A DNA stretch of 64,000 bases from Aquila chrysaetos chrysaetos. Taxonomy: Eukaryota; Chordata; Aves; Accipitriformes; Accipitridae. A model generated the notes under the pieces. That model was given only the letters and a program-made list of their open reading frames with translations, was not told the origin of the DNA and did no database searches. The stretch covers positions 1,612,001 through 1,676,000 of the forward strand of contig NC_044019.1 of assembly GCF_900496995.4 (NCBI RefSeq), given 5' to 3'. A program made the translations under genes and the position numbers. This document shows positions 47,961 to 60,894 of this stretch, in pieces. Position 1 is the stretch's first letter, and each line of letters opens with the position of its first letter.

Positions 47961-48869
47961 CTGTCATAATTAAAGCTCAACAAACACTGGGCAAGTGTTT
48001 CATGCTAAACATACAGCATCTACTTTATTTTTCCAAAGATGTTACCACTTTTTGCTTTATAAAACAGTAATAATCAGGTTTTCAAAGACTTAATCTGCTC
48101 TTTTTATACTTTTTTCAATCTAATCCAAGTGAAAGATGAAAAGAAGTTTTCAAGTAGTGTGGATTTTAAAATGCTAGTGTCACTTTTAACTCACCTGGCC
48201 ATGGTTCTGTAACTGGGAAAGAATATGCTCCTGCTGGCATGGTAGGCTCATAACTACATTAAGTATTTTAAATATAAACTGATGCATCAATTACATGATT
48301 TTTCTTAATTGATGTTATCTACATTTAGAAGTAAAAGCAGTTAAGTGGAAATAAAACGGCTGCACTTTTTATGAATCTTTGAATTAATCTCAACTAGCTA
48401 GAGCTTTGTTTCCATGAGAATAATCACTGATCTGTCTAGGCTCTGGATGATGCTTCCATATAAAAACTCCATTCACAGAACAGCCTCGGATAATTATCAT
48501 GTGGCTGATACTTGCAGTCTGCCCAGAAGTGATTCTTCTGAGAGTAATTTTTCATTGAGACCGCTTCCCTCCTTGCATGTGTATTGAATGAGCTAACTAT
48601 TTAAAATGCTCTGTTTGTGTGCTTATTTTATGTTTGAATAAGCTTGGAAAAAGAATCTTGGAAATAGAAGGATGGATGTGTACAAGATTGTGTGCAGACT
48701 GTACTAATTGTGTGGCAGGGCATAACACCTAAGTTCTCAGTTGGGAAAGGTAAGTGACAGACCTAACTGTATTTGTCAAAGCTCTTTTGGTCTTGCCTCA
48801 GTAGTGTTTGAGAATGTTAGTCTCTTCCCCCCAAGAAGTTGTCACTCTTAAAGACCAAATATTCCTGTC

Positions 48870-48964
48870 TTACTGAGCAGGTGAGAACTGGATTAGAGAC
48901 TGAGACTAGCTTAATGTCACAGAAGAAATTTGCAGCTCCAGTGCTTTAACTCATCCTGCCTCTC
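48870..48964 (-). repeat. MIR-like SINE relic, antisense
   Basis: The plus strand shows AGCTTAATGTCACAGAAG followed by CTCCAGTGCTTTAACTCATC and CTGCCTCTC. This is the antisense of the tRNA-derived half of MIR-type SINEs, with a deletion in the middle. Confidence 0.5.
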
Positions 48965-51900
48965 AAGACTGCCCTTACTTAAATCTAATTCTGAACTGAA
49001 GTCCCATCAAGCTTTGTAGTTTAATTCTTTCCAGAATGAGTTTAATTATTAGCTGGTTTTGTTGTAGTTATGGCTGCAATGGCTTTTATTGAAGGCCAGT
49101 GGCATAGAACTCTGAAATGTTTTGCTAAAATTTACTTCGTCTTTTAAAAACCTTTTCAAACTTTTTTACACTAAGAAAAGAAGTCCCCAGCCTGACTATT
49201 TTCTCTTGGCAGGTCACATTTAACATGAGTAGAGTCTGAGTGTTCTAGTTCTGCACTTGAAATCTCACCCCTTCATGTTGCATTAATGTATTTGTTTAGG
49301 TTAATATGCAGCATCTCTAATTTATTTTTACCACTGATGTTGAATGTTTTTGCAGGTTTCTTGTCTCTTTTTTTCAAAGTTGTCATTGCAGAGTGGCTGA
49401 GCTGATGTGATATTTTTGTCACTGCATACCAAAGTAGCAATGCCTCTTTATTGGAGGTATTCATTATTTCAGACACTGAAACTGGGGTGTGGTGCTATTA
49501 GATTATGTGAGTCTGGCAGAGAATCTGCCTGGAGTTTTTATTGGCACCTATTTGCATGCAGGTGATTAATAAACATAAAACAATTACTCCCTTGCAAACA
49601 CCCTTGCTGGATTCAGGTTGGAGTGGAACATATGTTTTGCCTGAGGGCAGGGCCCAGGATCTGAATCCCCCATTGAGTGAAAGATACAAGGGGTTGCATC
49701 AGAAGCCAACAGAGCAGCAACCTTTAGGAATGAATAAATACAGACCTTTATTTCAAACCAGTAGAACAAAAGAATTGGCCCCAAATGAGATTGGACTGTG
49801 GCCTCTAATGAAGTAGATTCTTTTGAGGACTTCCCAAGAATTTACACCTTTTAAGGAAAGAGGTGATACATTTGCTGTATAACTTTGGATTGTTTTAAAG
49901 GTCTGCAGTGCTGATCTTTCATTCAGTTTTCATTTTTGACAGTAATATATAGAATCTGTTTGAAAAATCAATGTTTTAAGTTTTCCATTTGCATTACTTG
50001 AGGAGAAGAAAACTACTTACCAGGTTCAAGTTTAGCCCTAAAGCTTTTGGAAACTGTATTTTGCCTAGAATCCAGGAATCCCTTTTGGAAAGAATTCACC
50101 TTTCCATTTGAAAAGCATCTGTATTTATCATGACAGGCCTCTCTTTCATAAGAAATCTCTGGAAGAATTGAGCACTGCAAGAAAGTACTGCTTTCTACTA
50201 ATAAGTTTTTTTTTGTTCATAATATTATAAAAAATTAATGTTGTAAACCAAGGTAACCTATTCCTAGGGCATTGTAGCCGCAGTGAGCTGTTCTGCTTTG
50301 CTTTGGCTGGTAATTCTGACCATATGTTTTACTACCAAAGCCTCAGGGCCTAAAGAGTTAACAAGGCACTTTTTCTCGTTTTAGGTTTCCTGTTTAAAGA
50401 TGGTCTCTTCCTGAGCACTGTGCATGCATGTAACAGATCATTGCACCAGCTCATCTCTTCAGGAGCTTAGAGTTTGTTCTAAGATCAGTTTACAAGGGAA
50501 CAGAGCCTCTGTGCCTTAGGCCACGTTATGTTGGGAGTGCTTTGCTGAAAGAAGTATGTGAGTGTAGGTGCAGTGCTTGTAGGTCTTTTTCTTGGTGTTA
50601 ATTATACCTTTTCATGGAAGAAAATCTGCATTTTGTTGTAGACCTTCATGCATACCAGAAACATTGGCACTGAGGGTGTCATTGGTACTCAGACAGTTGG
50701 CTGGCATAATTGTACTTAGTGCAAGTTTGTAATGTCATCAGGACTTACACAGTCCTAAAAGTGACTAGATGACTCAAAGTTGTCTTGAGTGGTGAAGCTT
50801 CTACCTGCTTGGGATGGCAAGTGACAGCTGAGCAGAGACATGCAATTAAAAATTGAAATGGCTGAAAGGTTAAAAACTACCTCCCCTATTGCTGTATTCA
50901 GCCTTTATGTGGAACTACTGGTGGGGGAGAGCACCCAAGTTGATTCACCTACATGTTTCCCCAAGATTTCTCCAGTCCAAGAAATCCATGACCCCATTCA
51001 GTTAAACCAAGAGATGGTTCAGCCACGGGTAGGTGAAAAGCCTTGGGCAGGGACTGCTTTTTCTGTGTAAACCTGAGTGCCCTCAGCAGGAGTGCTTGTA
51101 GAAATTAGTGAGCCAATGTAGAGACTACACAGCAATAGAATAATCAAAGATCTAGAAATAAAGCATGTTTGGAGCAATCCTGTAGAGTATTCTCAGCAGT
51201 CTTTGACTTCTGTTCATGGTGAAGTGATGAAACAGTTGCTGGCAGAAACTTTTTTTGCAACAAAATGGAGCTGTCACTTTTCAGAGTAAAAATGCAGGAG
51301 CAGAGAGGAGAGATCAGGCTAAACTCTCCCAAGGATGTGTTTTCCTTTGCACTTGTCTCTAGTTTTGACAGTAGGTTCTTACAAGAAGTACTAGTTGATG
51401 CCAGGGTTGACATTACGGATTATGTTCATAGTGCTTAGGATTGGTTCCATTTCCCAGTCTGAAGCAGGGACAGAATATTCCTTTTGTATAAAATAGCTTG
51501 ACATTTAAGGAAGGAAGCACCTCTAACTTTGCTACCTGTGAAACACTGTATGTATTGTCTGTAAGGAAAACTAAGTTTATCCTACCTGTAAAAAGTTTAT
51601 CCTTCAAGCCATTTTAAATTCTTTTTCTTTAAAGGTTTAACCTTATACAGAGTTTCCATGTGGTGTTATCAGTCTGCCATCAACAGCAATTAAGTGCAGG
51701 AAATTTTCATGTGAGCACTGACCAAACTAAACAGACATAAGTTGTTTTAACAGATTTTTAAAAAAGCAAAATGGAAATGGTGGAATTAAAATATGCAAAT
51801 TCTCTATTTTCTGTGCTCTTGACTATGTTGGTTTGAATCTCTGTGTACTCCTGACTTGCTGAGGACTATGTTAAAAAATAAGTTAGTTGTCTTGAAAATG

Positions 51901-52862
51901 TGAAGTGACAGTTTAAGTGTTTTGTTTCTGTGCTAATGTGCAATTAGGTAGTTATCCAATAAGCTTATTCATGTAGTCTAACTCAAGACAGCTGTGGTAG
52001 GAATAGAGAAAACCCTTTACTGTTGAGGAGTGATGAGAGGGAAAAGGATGTTTAAAAGGATCTGTTTCAGAATTGCCAGTATGTTCTTTATCCCCATGTA
52101 ATATAGTAAAGCATTAAAGGTTAGCAAGAGTTGTGAAAAATTAAATTCTGCTGATCAAATCTATCGAGAGGTGAAATAAAATGTGGATAGATCTGAATAC
52201 CAGCAAATATAGTATAAGCTTGGATCTATAAATTAACTCTAAGGCAACTATACAAGGTGGGACCAGCCTAATAATCTATTTGTCTGAAATGGTGACTTGG
52301 CTAAGTCTATTTTGATTTAGGTAAAGTACCTTTTGCTTAGTAAAGGCTTCCTTGATGTCATCAAATATTTCTAGTGTTTATGCACAAACATGAAAATAGG
52401 GCATCTCCTTTAGTTAATTTACAGAAGACAAAGCAGGCTCCATCATATTTTGTCTCAGTATTTTTAGGATTATTGACAGTATCCTACTACAGTACCACCA
52501 AAATGCCTGTGGGCTGAAGCAATGCTTGATTGCCTCCTGCTAAATGTTGCACTTGAAATACAAGATGCCATTACCCAGCTACCAGAGCTCTTGGGACTCT
52601 TAGTTTGTGGAGAAAACCTGTGCATCTCACAAGCCTCTTCCATTCAGCAGAGGGCAGTGATCTTGCATGCACACTGCCGCCTCCTTACAAACTGTGTTTG
52701 GCCTCTTCATCTCTGTGCAGATCATCTGATGGTCACAGAAACTCAGAGTTATGGAGAATAGGTTAATGCCCTGTCCAGCAGTGGCAGATAGGATGTGCAA
52801 GGTTGTTTCTTCCCTTGGAAGACACACATTTTATTTTTTACAAGTGTCAGACAGTTGAAACA

Positions 52863-52972
52863 GATAATTATCCATGTTTTCACAAGTGAAGGCTAAGACA
52901 GCTAGTGACTTGCCAAAACAACCAAAAAGAGTAACTGGAATTTATCCTCTACTAGTTAGTCCAAGTGCTAAC
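52863..52972 (-). repeat. MIR-like SINE relic, antisense
   Basis: The plus strand reads as antisense MIR: ATAATTATCCATGTTTTCAC, then a GACTTGCC block (52907-52914), then AGTCCAAGTGCTAAC at the end (52958-52972). Collinear with the family over about 110 bp. Confidence 0.55.
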
Positions 52973-53013
52973 AAGCAGAGAAGTAAAGTTAAAGTACATC
53001 TTTAACTTTTTTC

Positions 53014-53034
53014 TTTTTTTTTTTTTTTTTTTTT
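53014..53034. repeat. T21 run followed by CTTCAG
   Basis: A polypyrimidine stretch ending in CAG mimics a 3' splice acceptor, but no exon with any recognisable coding content follows. Confidence 0.85.
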
Positions 53035-55107
53035 CTTCAGATAATACCATTCTCCCTTGTAAAAGTGCTCTTGACGTTTACTACTATGTGCTTGAAGTAA
53101 GGATGTGCACAGCATTTTATCAGCAAAAGTATGCTGGGGAGGAAAAGCTACAGCACCATGTGATACTATTGTCACAGAACTTTCTGTGATCCCACAGCAA
53201 AATTTGCTTAAGAAAAAAAATCAGGAAAAGTCTGAAATGGTTGTTTGGGAACATGGAATATTATAGCACATTCATTTGCTTTTACCCAACAAACGTGTAG
53301 TGTGTTGAGACTATGGCTGAAAGATATCATTATCATCCTGGGTTTAGCAGAAAATGCACTATGTATAATTAAAATGTCTGCAGTTGGACTATATGGGAAT
53401 CAGAAATTTTAAAGTACATAATCAGACTCTGACATCTGGACATTGGGAAGACATTTCTGAAGCTGTCAGATCATTTTGTGGTTTTGTTTTATTTTTTTGA
53501 ACAACGGTTTCTTGAATCTTTGAAACTTCTGTTACTGGGCAAGGCCAAATACAGGGTATAAAAGGATCTCCATAGTTTAGTTATTTCTTATTTTCTCTCA
53601 TTCAAAGTCATAAGTTTCAAACCTGTTTCTCTTTTCATTTTTTATAATCATCCTTAAAATCATGTAGCTCTGAGTGGGCACCTTCAAGAAGAAAACAATT
53701 AAAACTGGGTTCAAATTTCATTTGTCTTACAGTATTTGCTCAAAGCACATGAGAAACCTGTCCAAATCATCACACTTGGGGCTTTGGTCTGGTACATCTG
53801 ATACTCCTAGGTTTGTGTATTAGTATTTACCTTAGTGTTTATGGCCCATGCTTTGATGAAACATCAGGAAGGTTGGTTGTGTGAACACTGCCAGAGGTCA
53901 GCTTGCCTTCGTCTCAGGTGTTTACATTAAGTTGGTTAAAGATTTGAGGTTAACCTCTGCTGATGTTTTTAGGAGCTGTAAAGCCATACGTTTTTGGTTT
54001 TGGTTTCCATGTTGGCTCCAAAATTTGCGGAGAACTAAACCAAAAGGTTCTTTATGTTCAAAAGCTGTGAAAAAGCTTATTAACACGTGGCATTAATAGA
54101 AAAAAACTTTGCCCCAAACTGAAGAGAGCTATTTTTCCTCACAGCACTCAGCTGCATTACTCCTTAGCTCAGCAGATTCGAAGGTACTGAAAACTTTTTT
54201 CAAGAATACCTTAAAACAGATATGTTCCTTTATTTTTTTACCTTTTCATCAAAGTCTTCAGACTTTACCAGATAAGGCCTATAGTGTAGACTCTATAAAC
54301 TGTCTGTCTTCCTTCCGAATGTTATGAAAGATGCTCCATAGGGTGGACAGGTTTCCCACCTCTTTTGCCTTGCTTATTTTCCTGGGGACAGCTGAACACT
54401 TCTCAGTTTGTCTGAAACCTGCCTCTCTGCTTGGTGCACGCATGGCCGTGCCATGTCGAGGCAGTGATGGGCTCCTCATCCCGTGCAGGGCTGCAGATGT
54501 CCTTGCTCCCATTTTGACTCCAGGGAACTGTGCCAAACTCTGTCTTCCTCGCAAAGGGATCCTGAATGGGGCAGAGTCAGAGTTATCTGTGCTAAAAGAC
54601 TAGTCTGATTTAGCATGGTAATTACTGTGCTCTTCTGGAGGCTCCTTGTGATGACCAAATTAGCAGGAAACTCTAAAAGGTATAATATGCTCCTGACATA
54701 TGACAAGGCTGGGGGAGAGGAAATAAAATGAAAATGGGTCAGGAGTGGGTGGCCTGGGCTGAAGCAATTCCTTGTGGTGCCAGGGTCCATTTAAGAGTCA
54801 AAACAGCAGCCCATTACAAAGAGGGTGTAAGAAAGGCTGTTTTCATTGTCCAAACTGAGCAAACTGGCCTTTCCACTAGTCTCCTCCTCAGCAGTGCCTG
54901 TAGCACCTGCAGCACAAGCATTTGATGTATTGCTTTCCTAGTTTGAATGCTTTCCTGCCTTTGTTTTCGCAATGAACCAACAGGCAGCAAAGTAGAACAG
55001 GGATTCTTAAAGGACATTACTTTCTATCATTGGAAATAAAATAATAAACTTATAGACTATATCTTTGTCTGAAACAGACTGTTGAAACTAATTTGGGGAT
55101 TTTTGTA

Positions 55108-55350
55108 GTTATGGTGCTAGGTCTGAATTATCTGGGTTTGGATCCTAGCTTTTTCCCAAACTCCCTATGTCTCCCTCTGCGAATCATTTTAACTTTGTAT
55201 GTTGCATCTGTTTTCTGTAAGATGCAGGTAACTATTTCCTTTGTAATCCTGTCTACTGAAACAGAAATTTGGGGGTAAGATCTCTTTGCACAGGGCCTAA
55301 TACAATGATAATTTGATGTCTGATGGCACAAGGTACTACTGGAATCTAAA
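55108..55350 (+). repeat. MIR/CORE-SINE relic, nearly full length
   Basis: In order, the plus strand shows a tRNA-like B-box region (CTGGGTTTGGATCCTAGCTT, 55132-55151), a core-like CATCTGTTTTCTGTAAGATG, then a tail with TTTGCACAGGGCCTAATACA and GGTACTACTGGAATCTAAAT. That tail is the one found on amniote MIR-type SINEs of turtles and crocodilians. It is diverged but collinear over some 240 bp. Confidence 0.6.
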
Positions 55351-58017
55351 TGTAACCCTCCTGAAACATAGTCAGATATTCTGATTGTATTGGATTGGAT
55401 GAAATAGTTTCATAGGAAATCCTGCTCTTTCAAAAATATTTGCTGCATGCTGAGAAGTAAACCTGTTGGAAAAGAAACATCCTTGGATGGTACTATCTGC
55501 GCAGGAAATACAGATAAGTTCTCTGTTTACAGTTCCACATAGGTGTCAGAGTAAAGTCTCCAAGGTGTGATGAAACTCTCATGAACTCCAGAACAAAAGC
55601 ATGCAGTATTTCAGCCACTGATGTTCTGCAGCTCATCCAGTAAAAAAACTCTATGGATCCACTTTGATCAGGTGTGTAACAGAGTAGAAGTTTGACTATG
55701 GAAGACCTTGAGTGTCCAAGGAAAAGAATGTGATTTACTTCTTATAGCATGCACTTGAGAATAAATAAATCCAGGATGCCATTGCAGAATTAGGTTAAAC
55801 TTATCTGTTCTGTGAGATAACAAATAGAACCACATAGAAGACATGAAGTTTTGGGTGTGGACAGAGGAGGATGGTGGACTGATGATCGTTATTTGTTGAG
55901 TGCAGGTCATTCAGTCACACCAAGAAATGCTGCCTTTTGGGGATTCTTTAGCCATTTTAAGTCTCTGTACAGTGGAAAAACTCAAGGGGAACCCAAGGCA
56001 CTTCTGCACAGACAGACCCATCATCAAGTGAGAAGACTAGCATTCCAACACATCTTGACATGCTGCAGAACTTCTTGACTTGGAACAATAGCTTGATCTT
56101 TCTCTGAACTCATTTCACACCCTAGAAAAAGCTGACTTGTCTCCATTTAACAAATCATCTTTGGCTATAACCTTTGCTACTAAAATGAAGCTATCCTTAC
56201 GGGAAATACTTCTGAATTTCAGGATATAATTTTAGCCTTTTCTCTGCTGAAAAGAATCAAATGAGAAGCATCTGAAGGTGTCAGGATAAAAACATAAAAA
56301 GGACCCATCTAGAATAACGCTGGCATCAATTTTGCTGCCTGCCTGCCTCAGAGACGTTAGTGGGATGCTTCAGCACTGCGATTATGGGGTCAAAGCCTGG
56401 GTGTATATTCAATGTCTGGAATTATTATTGCTATTTATGGTATCCTGTTGAAAATGCAGTGATGCTCAGGTGGCCACAGTGGGAATTCTTTGCAATATAA
56501 AGGAGGTCAGGCAGGAAGACAAAAATGATACCTTCTGGCTCAGCATGTTCAGATACTGTGTAATGACTGCGTTTAGACTGTTTCCCCCAAAGTCTGTTAG
56601 GATAGTTAAGGCTATAGTCGTATGGTGCACATTGACACTGTGCTGTCTGTCTAGGCTGCTAAATCAATAATCTCTGAAGCAAGCATTTTGTCACCCTTGC
56701 AAATAACATTTGTTTTACTGCCTGATTTGAAAATGTTTTTGGTTTTGGTGTTTTGATTCAGTTGCACTAACAGGAAAAACTTCCTTTGCTCACTGTTGGT
56801 GTGGCTCCTTGGATTCTGTACGTGAAGTTTGGAATTCAGTGGACTCTCTCATATATGAAAGAATGCATTAACTACAGGTCAGCAAAGTCTGTTTATTGTG
56901 TTGTTTTAGTACGGAGAGCTATTATTACCCTGTTGCTTTTAAGGTAGCCTGCTTAAAGGTAATTATTTAGTCTATCCAAAGCCATGCAGAATGCCAACGC
57001 AACCTCTGCTTGTTTACATTAATGATACAGTACAGACTCACAATTCAATGTTAACCTCAGTTTACCCTTGGGATAGCTGACTGTTAGGGAATGAAGAGTT
57101 TTTGTTAATGTTCTTTTTCTTTTTCACTTGTCAAGGATTGTCATGTGGTTTCCCTGGACTTGTCATTCATTCAAAATTAATTCAAAAAAGATTTTTTTTC
57201 AATTCCCCTTTAGGATTGAAATTCCAGTGTTCTATAACAAGCGTAGAATTCATGAGCCTGAATCTATTTTTACTCTTTGACACAATCCCACGTATTTTCC
57301 CACGATAATATTTGTAATCAGTGTGGGAATTTATACCAGGGTTGAGCCCTGAATTGTGTAAAATGCCTTTCTCTCAGGATGGAAAGGCAAAGAGCACACC
57401 AGGGGATGGCCTTGTTTGACAGTGAGATGAGAGGGCAACTCCATTACTAACTCATTACAAACAAGAATTGGCCTGGCACAACCTCTGAGAGCTGTGCTCT
57501 TCTCGGATATCTCTGTGGGCCTGCAGAAATGAAGGTGTCCAAAATTTTGGGATGTGAAAGTCTCAATGCTTTTAGAAAGTTGATCCTACATGACACATCC
57601 ATCGTCAGTCTTGAGCATCTGTGGCAGAATCAACAAGTGAATCCAAATCATCAAACTTCCTCCCAATTAAAAGGTAATTGGTGGCATCCTGGCCTTTCAG
57701 GCACCAGACTGTTCCTCATAAAACATTCAAAAGACTTGCAGTTACCCAAAGAGGAAAATGAGGAGGGAGGTATTTTTCCACCTGATGGACACAGCATGTA
57801 ATTACTGTAGGCATATCCTGATTCTTTGTCTCTATTGCTCATTGCTGCTATATCTAAGAATTCCTTGATATTCAAAGAGTGCCCTAACCAAGACAGGTTT
57901 TCATAATATGATTACATTATGAAATTATATTTCAGGCCTGTATATTACAGTGTGCACACATATACTTTCATCATGTATCAGAGTGTAGTTTGCTCTTCTC
58001 TGATACCATGCACCAGA

Positions 58018-58254
58018 GCATGTCTACAAATTGAATTATTTCAGGATAGTTATCCTAAATAACTCCATGTGGGGAAACCTGTATTGTAGCACAAAAGCAC
58101 CTTACTCTCCTTTACCATAATCCATTTTAAACATGGATTATGCTGATGCAGAACAGGGCACTCCTATTTTGGAATAATTTTAAATAGGAATAGTTTTTGT
58201 GCTTTTGGCTCACACCCTGCATTATCCAAAATAGCTTTGAAGTGTAAACAAGCC
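58018..58254. mobile_element. Non-autonomous DNA-transposon-like (MITE-like) element with terminal inverted repeats
   Basis: The left end GCATGTCTACAAATTG pairs with the reverse complement of the right end (GGCTTGTTTACACTTC), giving imperfect terminal inverted repeats about 237 bp apart. Inside are a near-perfect palindrome around AGGATAGTTATCCT (58043-58056) and further GGAATAA/TTATCC-type arms. The layout matches a family of old amniote elements whose ends read TGTAGACAAGCC. No transposase frame and no clear target-site duplication is visible. The superfamily is not assigned. Confidence 0.55.
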
Positions 58255-59059
58255 TCCAATGTGTCTGCAGTATTTCCATTCTGCTCCCTGGCTCTTCCTC
58301 TGGGAAGGTCCAAGAGCAAAACCAGACCTGCAGAGCTCGTCATTTAGGTGTTTCCTTTCACAAACTTCATACCAAGGGACGTTTCCAATCTGATTCCCAA
58401 TTTAAATGCATCCCTAAGCTTTTGAAGGGAGTATTTAGATGCAAGTTTCTGACTCTGAGCCATCCCCACAAACTATATTAGTACATAAAATGTTTCACAC
58501 TTTTCTGAAAGGGAGAAGGGTTTGTATTTCTAACCTCCTGTGGTCCCTTTTGGGACAGTTTGGTTACTTCTCCATTATCATCAGCCTAGTCTGCAACCTC
58601 CAGAGAAAACTGGTGGGTACAACTCTGAGAGAGGTCCAATATAACAAGTGCTGTAATGACTCAGACCCATGTCCATCTGCCCAGTCTCTAGCTGTGATGA
58701 GCAATGGATGTGTAGGGAAGACTGCACACATGCTCTCTAAAATCACCCCACTTCCATTGTGTCAAAAGCCATTTGCACATCTGCTTCCATGAAATCCCAC
58801 AGCTTCTCACTTGTCTGCTGTTCATTTATTTAAACCAGCTTCCTGACTACTTCATTTGCTGTTCTGCCTCTAGTTTTAGTGTCATCTTTCCCTGTTTGTA
58901 TTCTTTTATACTGTTGTTTTCCACACCTCTCCCATATACTGCTCATGTCCTTTACAAGTGGTGCAGCTCTAATCCCTTGGTCTTTCCTCACAGAGAAGTC
59001 AGTTCCCACCTCAGATCTCCGTGACTGCTTTTCTCCATGGCTTTACCAGTTGGGCTGGC

Positions 59060-59440
59060 CAGATCTGCAAGTGGCATTCAAGATAGAGCAATATCATGCA
59101 AGAACACGTATGTCACGCAGCATGATCTGTTTTCTGGTTTGTTAATCCTTTTTTAACAGTTCCCATCACTTTGTTTATTTCTAAGCTCTTGTGAGCACGG
59201 GGTGGCTAGTTCTAGAGCTCTATCCATAATAACGCCATAAACATAGCAGCTAATTTGGAGAGCGTCATTGCATATAGATTAGTAGGGTTACTTTATCTGC
59301 TAATTTATCACTCATTGTCTTGATACCATGAGGTCCTTCTGCAGCTCTTCACAGACAGGTTTAGATTTGACTGTCCTGAGCAGTTCTGAAACATCTGCAA
59401 ACACATCATTTCACTATTCATCACCAGAGGCGCCGGCCGG
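59060..59440 (-). mobile_element. Ancient CR1/L3-type LINE fragment (3' part of the RT ORF), antisense
   Basis: The plus strand follows, with gaps, the antisense of amniote CR1-like LINEs as I know them from turtle and crocodilian genomes. The matching blocks in order are AACAGTTCCCATCACTTTGT, GAGCTCTATCCATAATAAC, ACAGCTAATTTGGAG, GAGGTCCTTCTGCAGCTCTT and ACATCTGCAAACACATCA. The coding orientation of the LINE is therefore minus. An internal piece (about 70 bp before the GAGGTCC block) seems deleted and there is no open frame, so it is an old, dead copy. Boundaries are approximate. Confidence 0.65.
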
Positions 59441-59858
59441 CTTGGCTGCGATGGCTTGCGAGATCAGGGCATTAACGCCAGCTCCTGTCATTCTCTGAGC
59501 TCTCTATTTGTGACTGCACAGATCAGTCAAATGTCAGGCATGAAACTGGAGGATACTGTTTCTTAAATCTGGATAATATTTCAAGATACAACTACAGAGG
59601 CAGAAGGATCCTTGTTCACAAAGACGATGGAAGTGCTTTCTTCAAATAAAAAGAGGTTTATTAAGATAATGAGAATGACATTGTGGTGTGGGTGTTGTAC
59701 ATCTATTGCAGCATTAAGAGAAACAACAGCAAGTACAAAATCCTGCAGAACTTCTATAGTCATTATCATCACAGCCTATCTTGTCCATGCTACAGTTTTG
59801 TGTATCCAAAACTTCATTCCCATTTCTAATGGCAGAAAATCCAAAGACTTTCATCTTT

Positions 59859-59920
59859 CAAAAAAAAAAAAAACAAAACCCAAAACAACAACAAAAAAAA
59901 AAGGCAAAGCAAAAAAAACC
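59859..59920. repeat. A-rich low-complexity block
   Basis: Interrupted A runs with CAAAA and CCC interruptions. On the TFAP2E strand this is a U-rich stretch of the probable 3' UTR. Confidence 0.7.
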
Positions 59921-60627
59921 CAACTCAATTTGATATAAATAACTTGCACTGGACATTTTAAAACTTTCAGATTTTAATTACACATAAATAAATATATACA
60001 GATTTAGAACAGTTCAGTTTGGCCTGGTTCAAGTTCTGCTCCTTGTGCTTTATTAATTATTATTAATTTTAGAAACTTGTGTGCTGTTATCTGTAGGTTG
60101 TGGAGTTTTAATTAGTCCTGGGTTTAACTTAACCTGCTTTATCCCCAGCTATGACCGTGGCAGTTGGGAAGGCTCTCCTCGATCGGTTCCTGCCCTGGGA
60201 ACCATCGGGTGTGCGGTTTGTTCCTCCCCTCATGGTACGGCTCAGGGCTCCTCAGCCTGGGGGAAAATCTGCCTTAAGTCTCAGTTTGAAAACTGTAAAC
60301 AAAGTCTGAAACTGCTTTAAATCCAAAGCAGTTCTGCTGGCAATTTTCTCTTGGCTTGGCTTTAGGACTGGGCTGTAGGTGGGGAAATAGGAAGGTTTCC
60401 TGTGTATTTGCCTGTCAAAACCAGCTGATAAATCCAGGTACAGCCAGCGATCCAACTCCCTGCCCTCTGCTGCTCATGCCTCTGGTTCCTGCATTGATGA
60501 GGCTTTTGCTCTTTCTTCTCAGTTTTTCAGCTGGAACAAATTCCTGGAGCACGTCAGGATTTCACTATGGGTTTTTAAAGAACAAAACAAAATAAAATTG
60601 CACATGACTTGGCTTCCTGCATCCACG

Positions 60628-60631
<4 letters not shown>

Positions 60632-60655
<24 letters not shown>
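60632..60655. repeat. A24 homopolymer in the TFAP2E 3' UTR region
   Basis: A run of 24 A on the plus strand, which would be a U tract in the TFAP2E transcript, 240 nt past the stop. It is probably length-polymorphic. Confidence 0.85.
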
Positions 60656-60662
<7 letters not shown>

Positions 60663-60894
60663 AACTAGAAGCCATCAACCTGGCTTATTTTCTCAATCTC
60701 ATTACGTCCATTAGAGTTGTTTTCTTCTTAAATTCTTTAAATCTTTTTTGTCTTTTCTTTGTTTGCTTTACGAGTTTCATCCCAAGTTCAAATGTAGCAG
60801 TACAGAAACAGTGCACTGGATCATCTTTCCCCCCCAGTGCTATCTATCGCGACTGGGGAAAGCTCCCACCAGGGAGAGGGAGGGAGACAGCACG

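Larger units (their letters stand above)
47747..59640. other. Intergenic region between convergent PSMB2 and TFAP2E
   Basis: About 12 kb, AT-richer than the left third of the window. It holds two hairpins (47888-47960), MIR relics (48870-48964, 52863-52972, 55108-55350), a T21 run (53014-53034), a MITE-like element (58018-58254) and a CR1-like relic (59060-59440). The frames in it are short and have no recognised domain. I see no gene. Confidence 0.7.
59650..60894 (-). terminator. TFAP2E: Probable TFAP2E 3' UTR with candidate poly(A) signals
   Basis: Reading leftward from the stop, the minus strand offers AATAAA at 60054-60049 and again at 59662-59657. The DNA between them looks like a long vertebrate 3' UTR, with T-rich stretches (seen as A24 at 60632-60655 and an A-rich block at 59859-59920 on the plus strand). 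Which signal is used cannot be decided from sequence. The UTR length would be about 0.85 or 1.25 kb. Confidence 0.5.

Noticed and set aside
53005-53060. 3' splice acceptor of an unannotated exon
   Set aside because: The polypyrimidine-CAG is a by-product of a T21 run. The downstream frame is short, without homology, and has no good donor.
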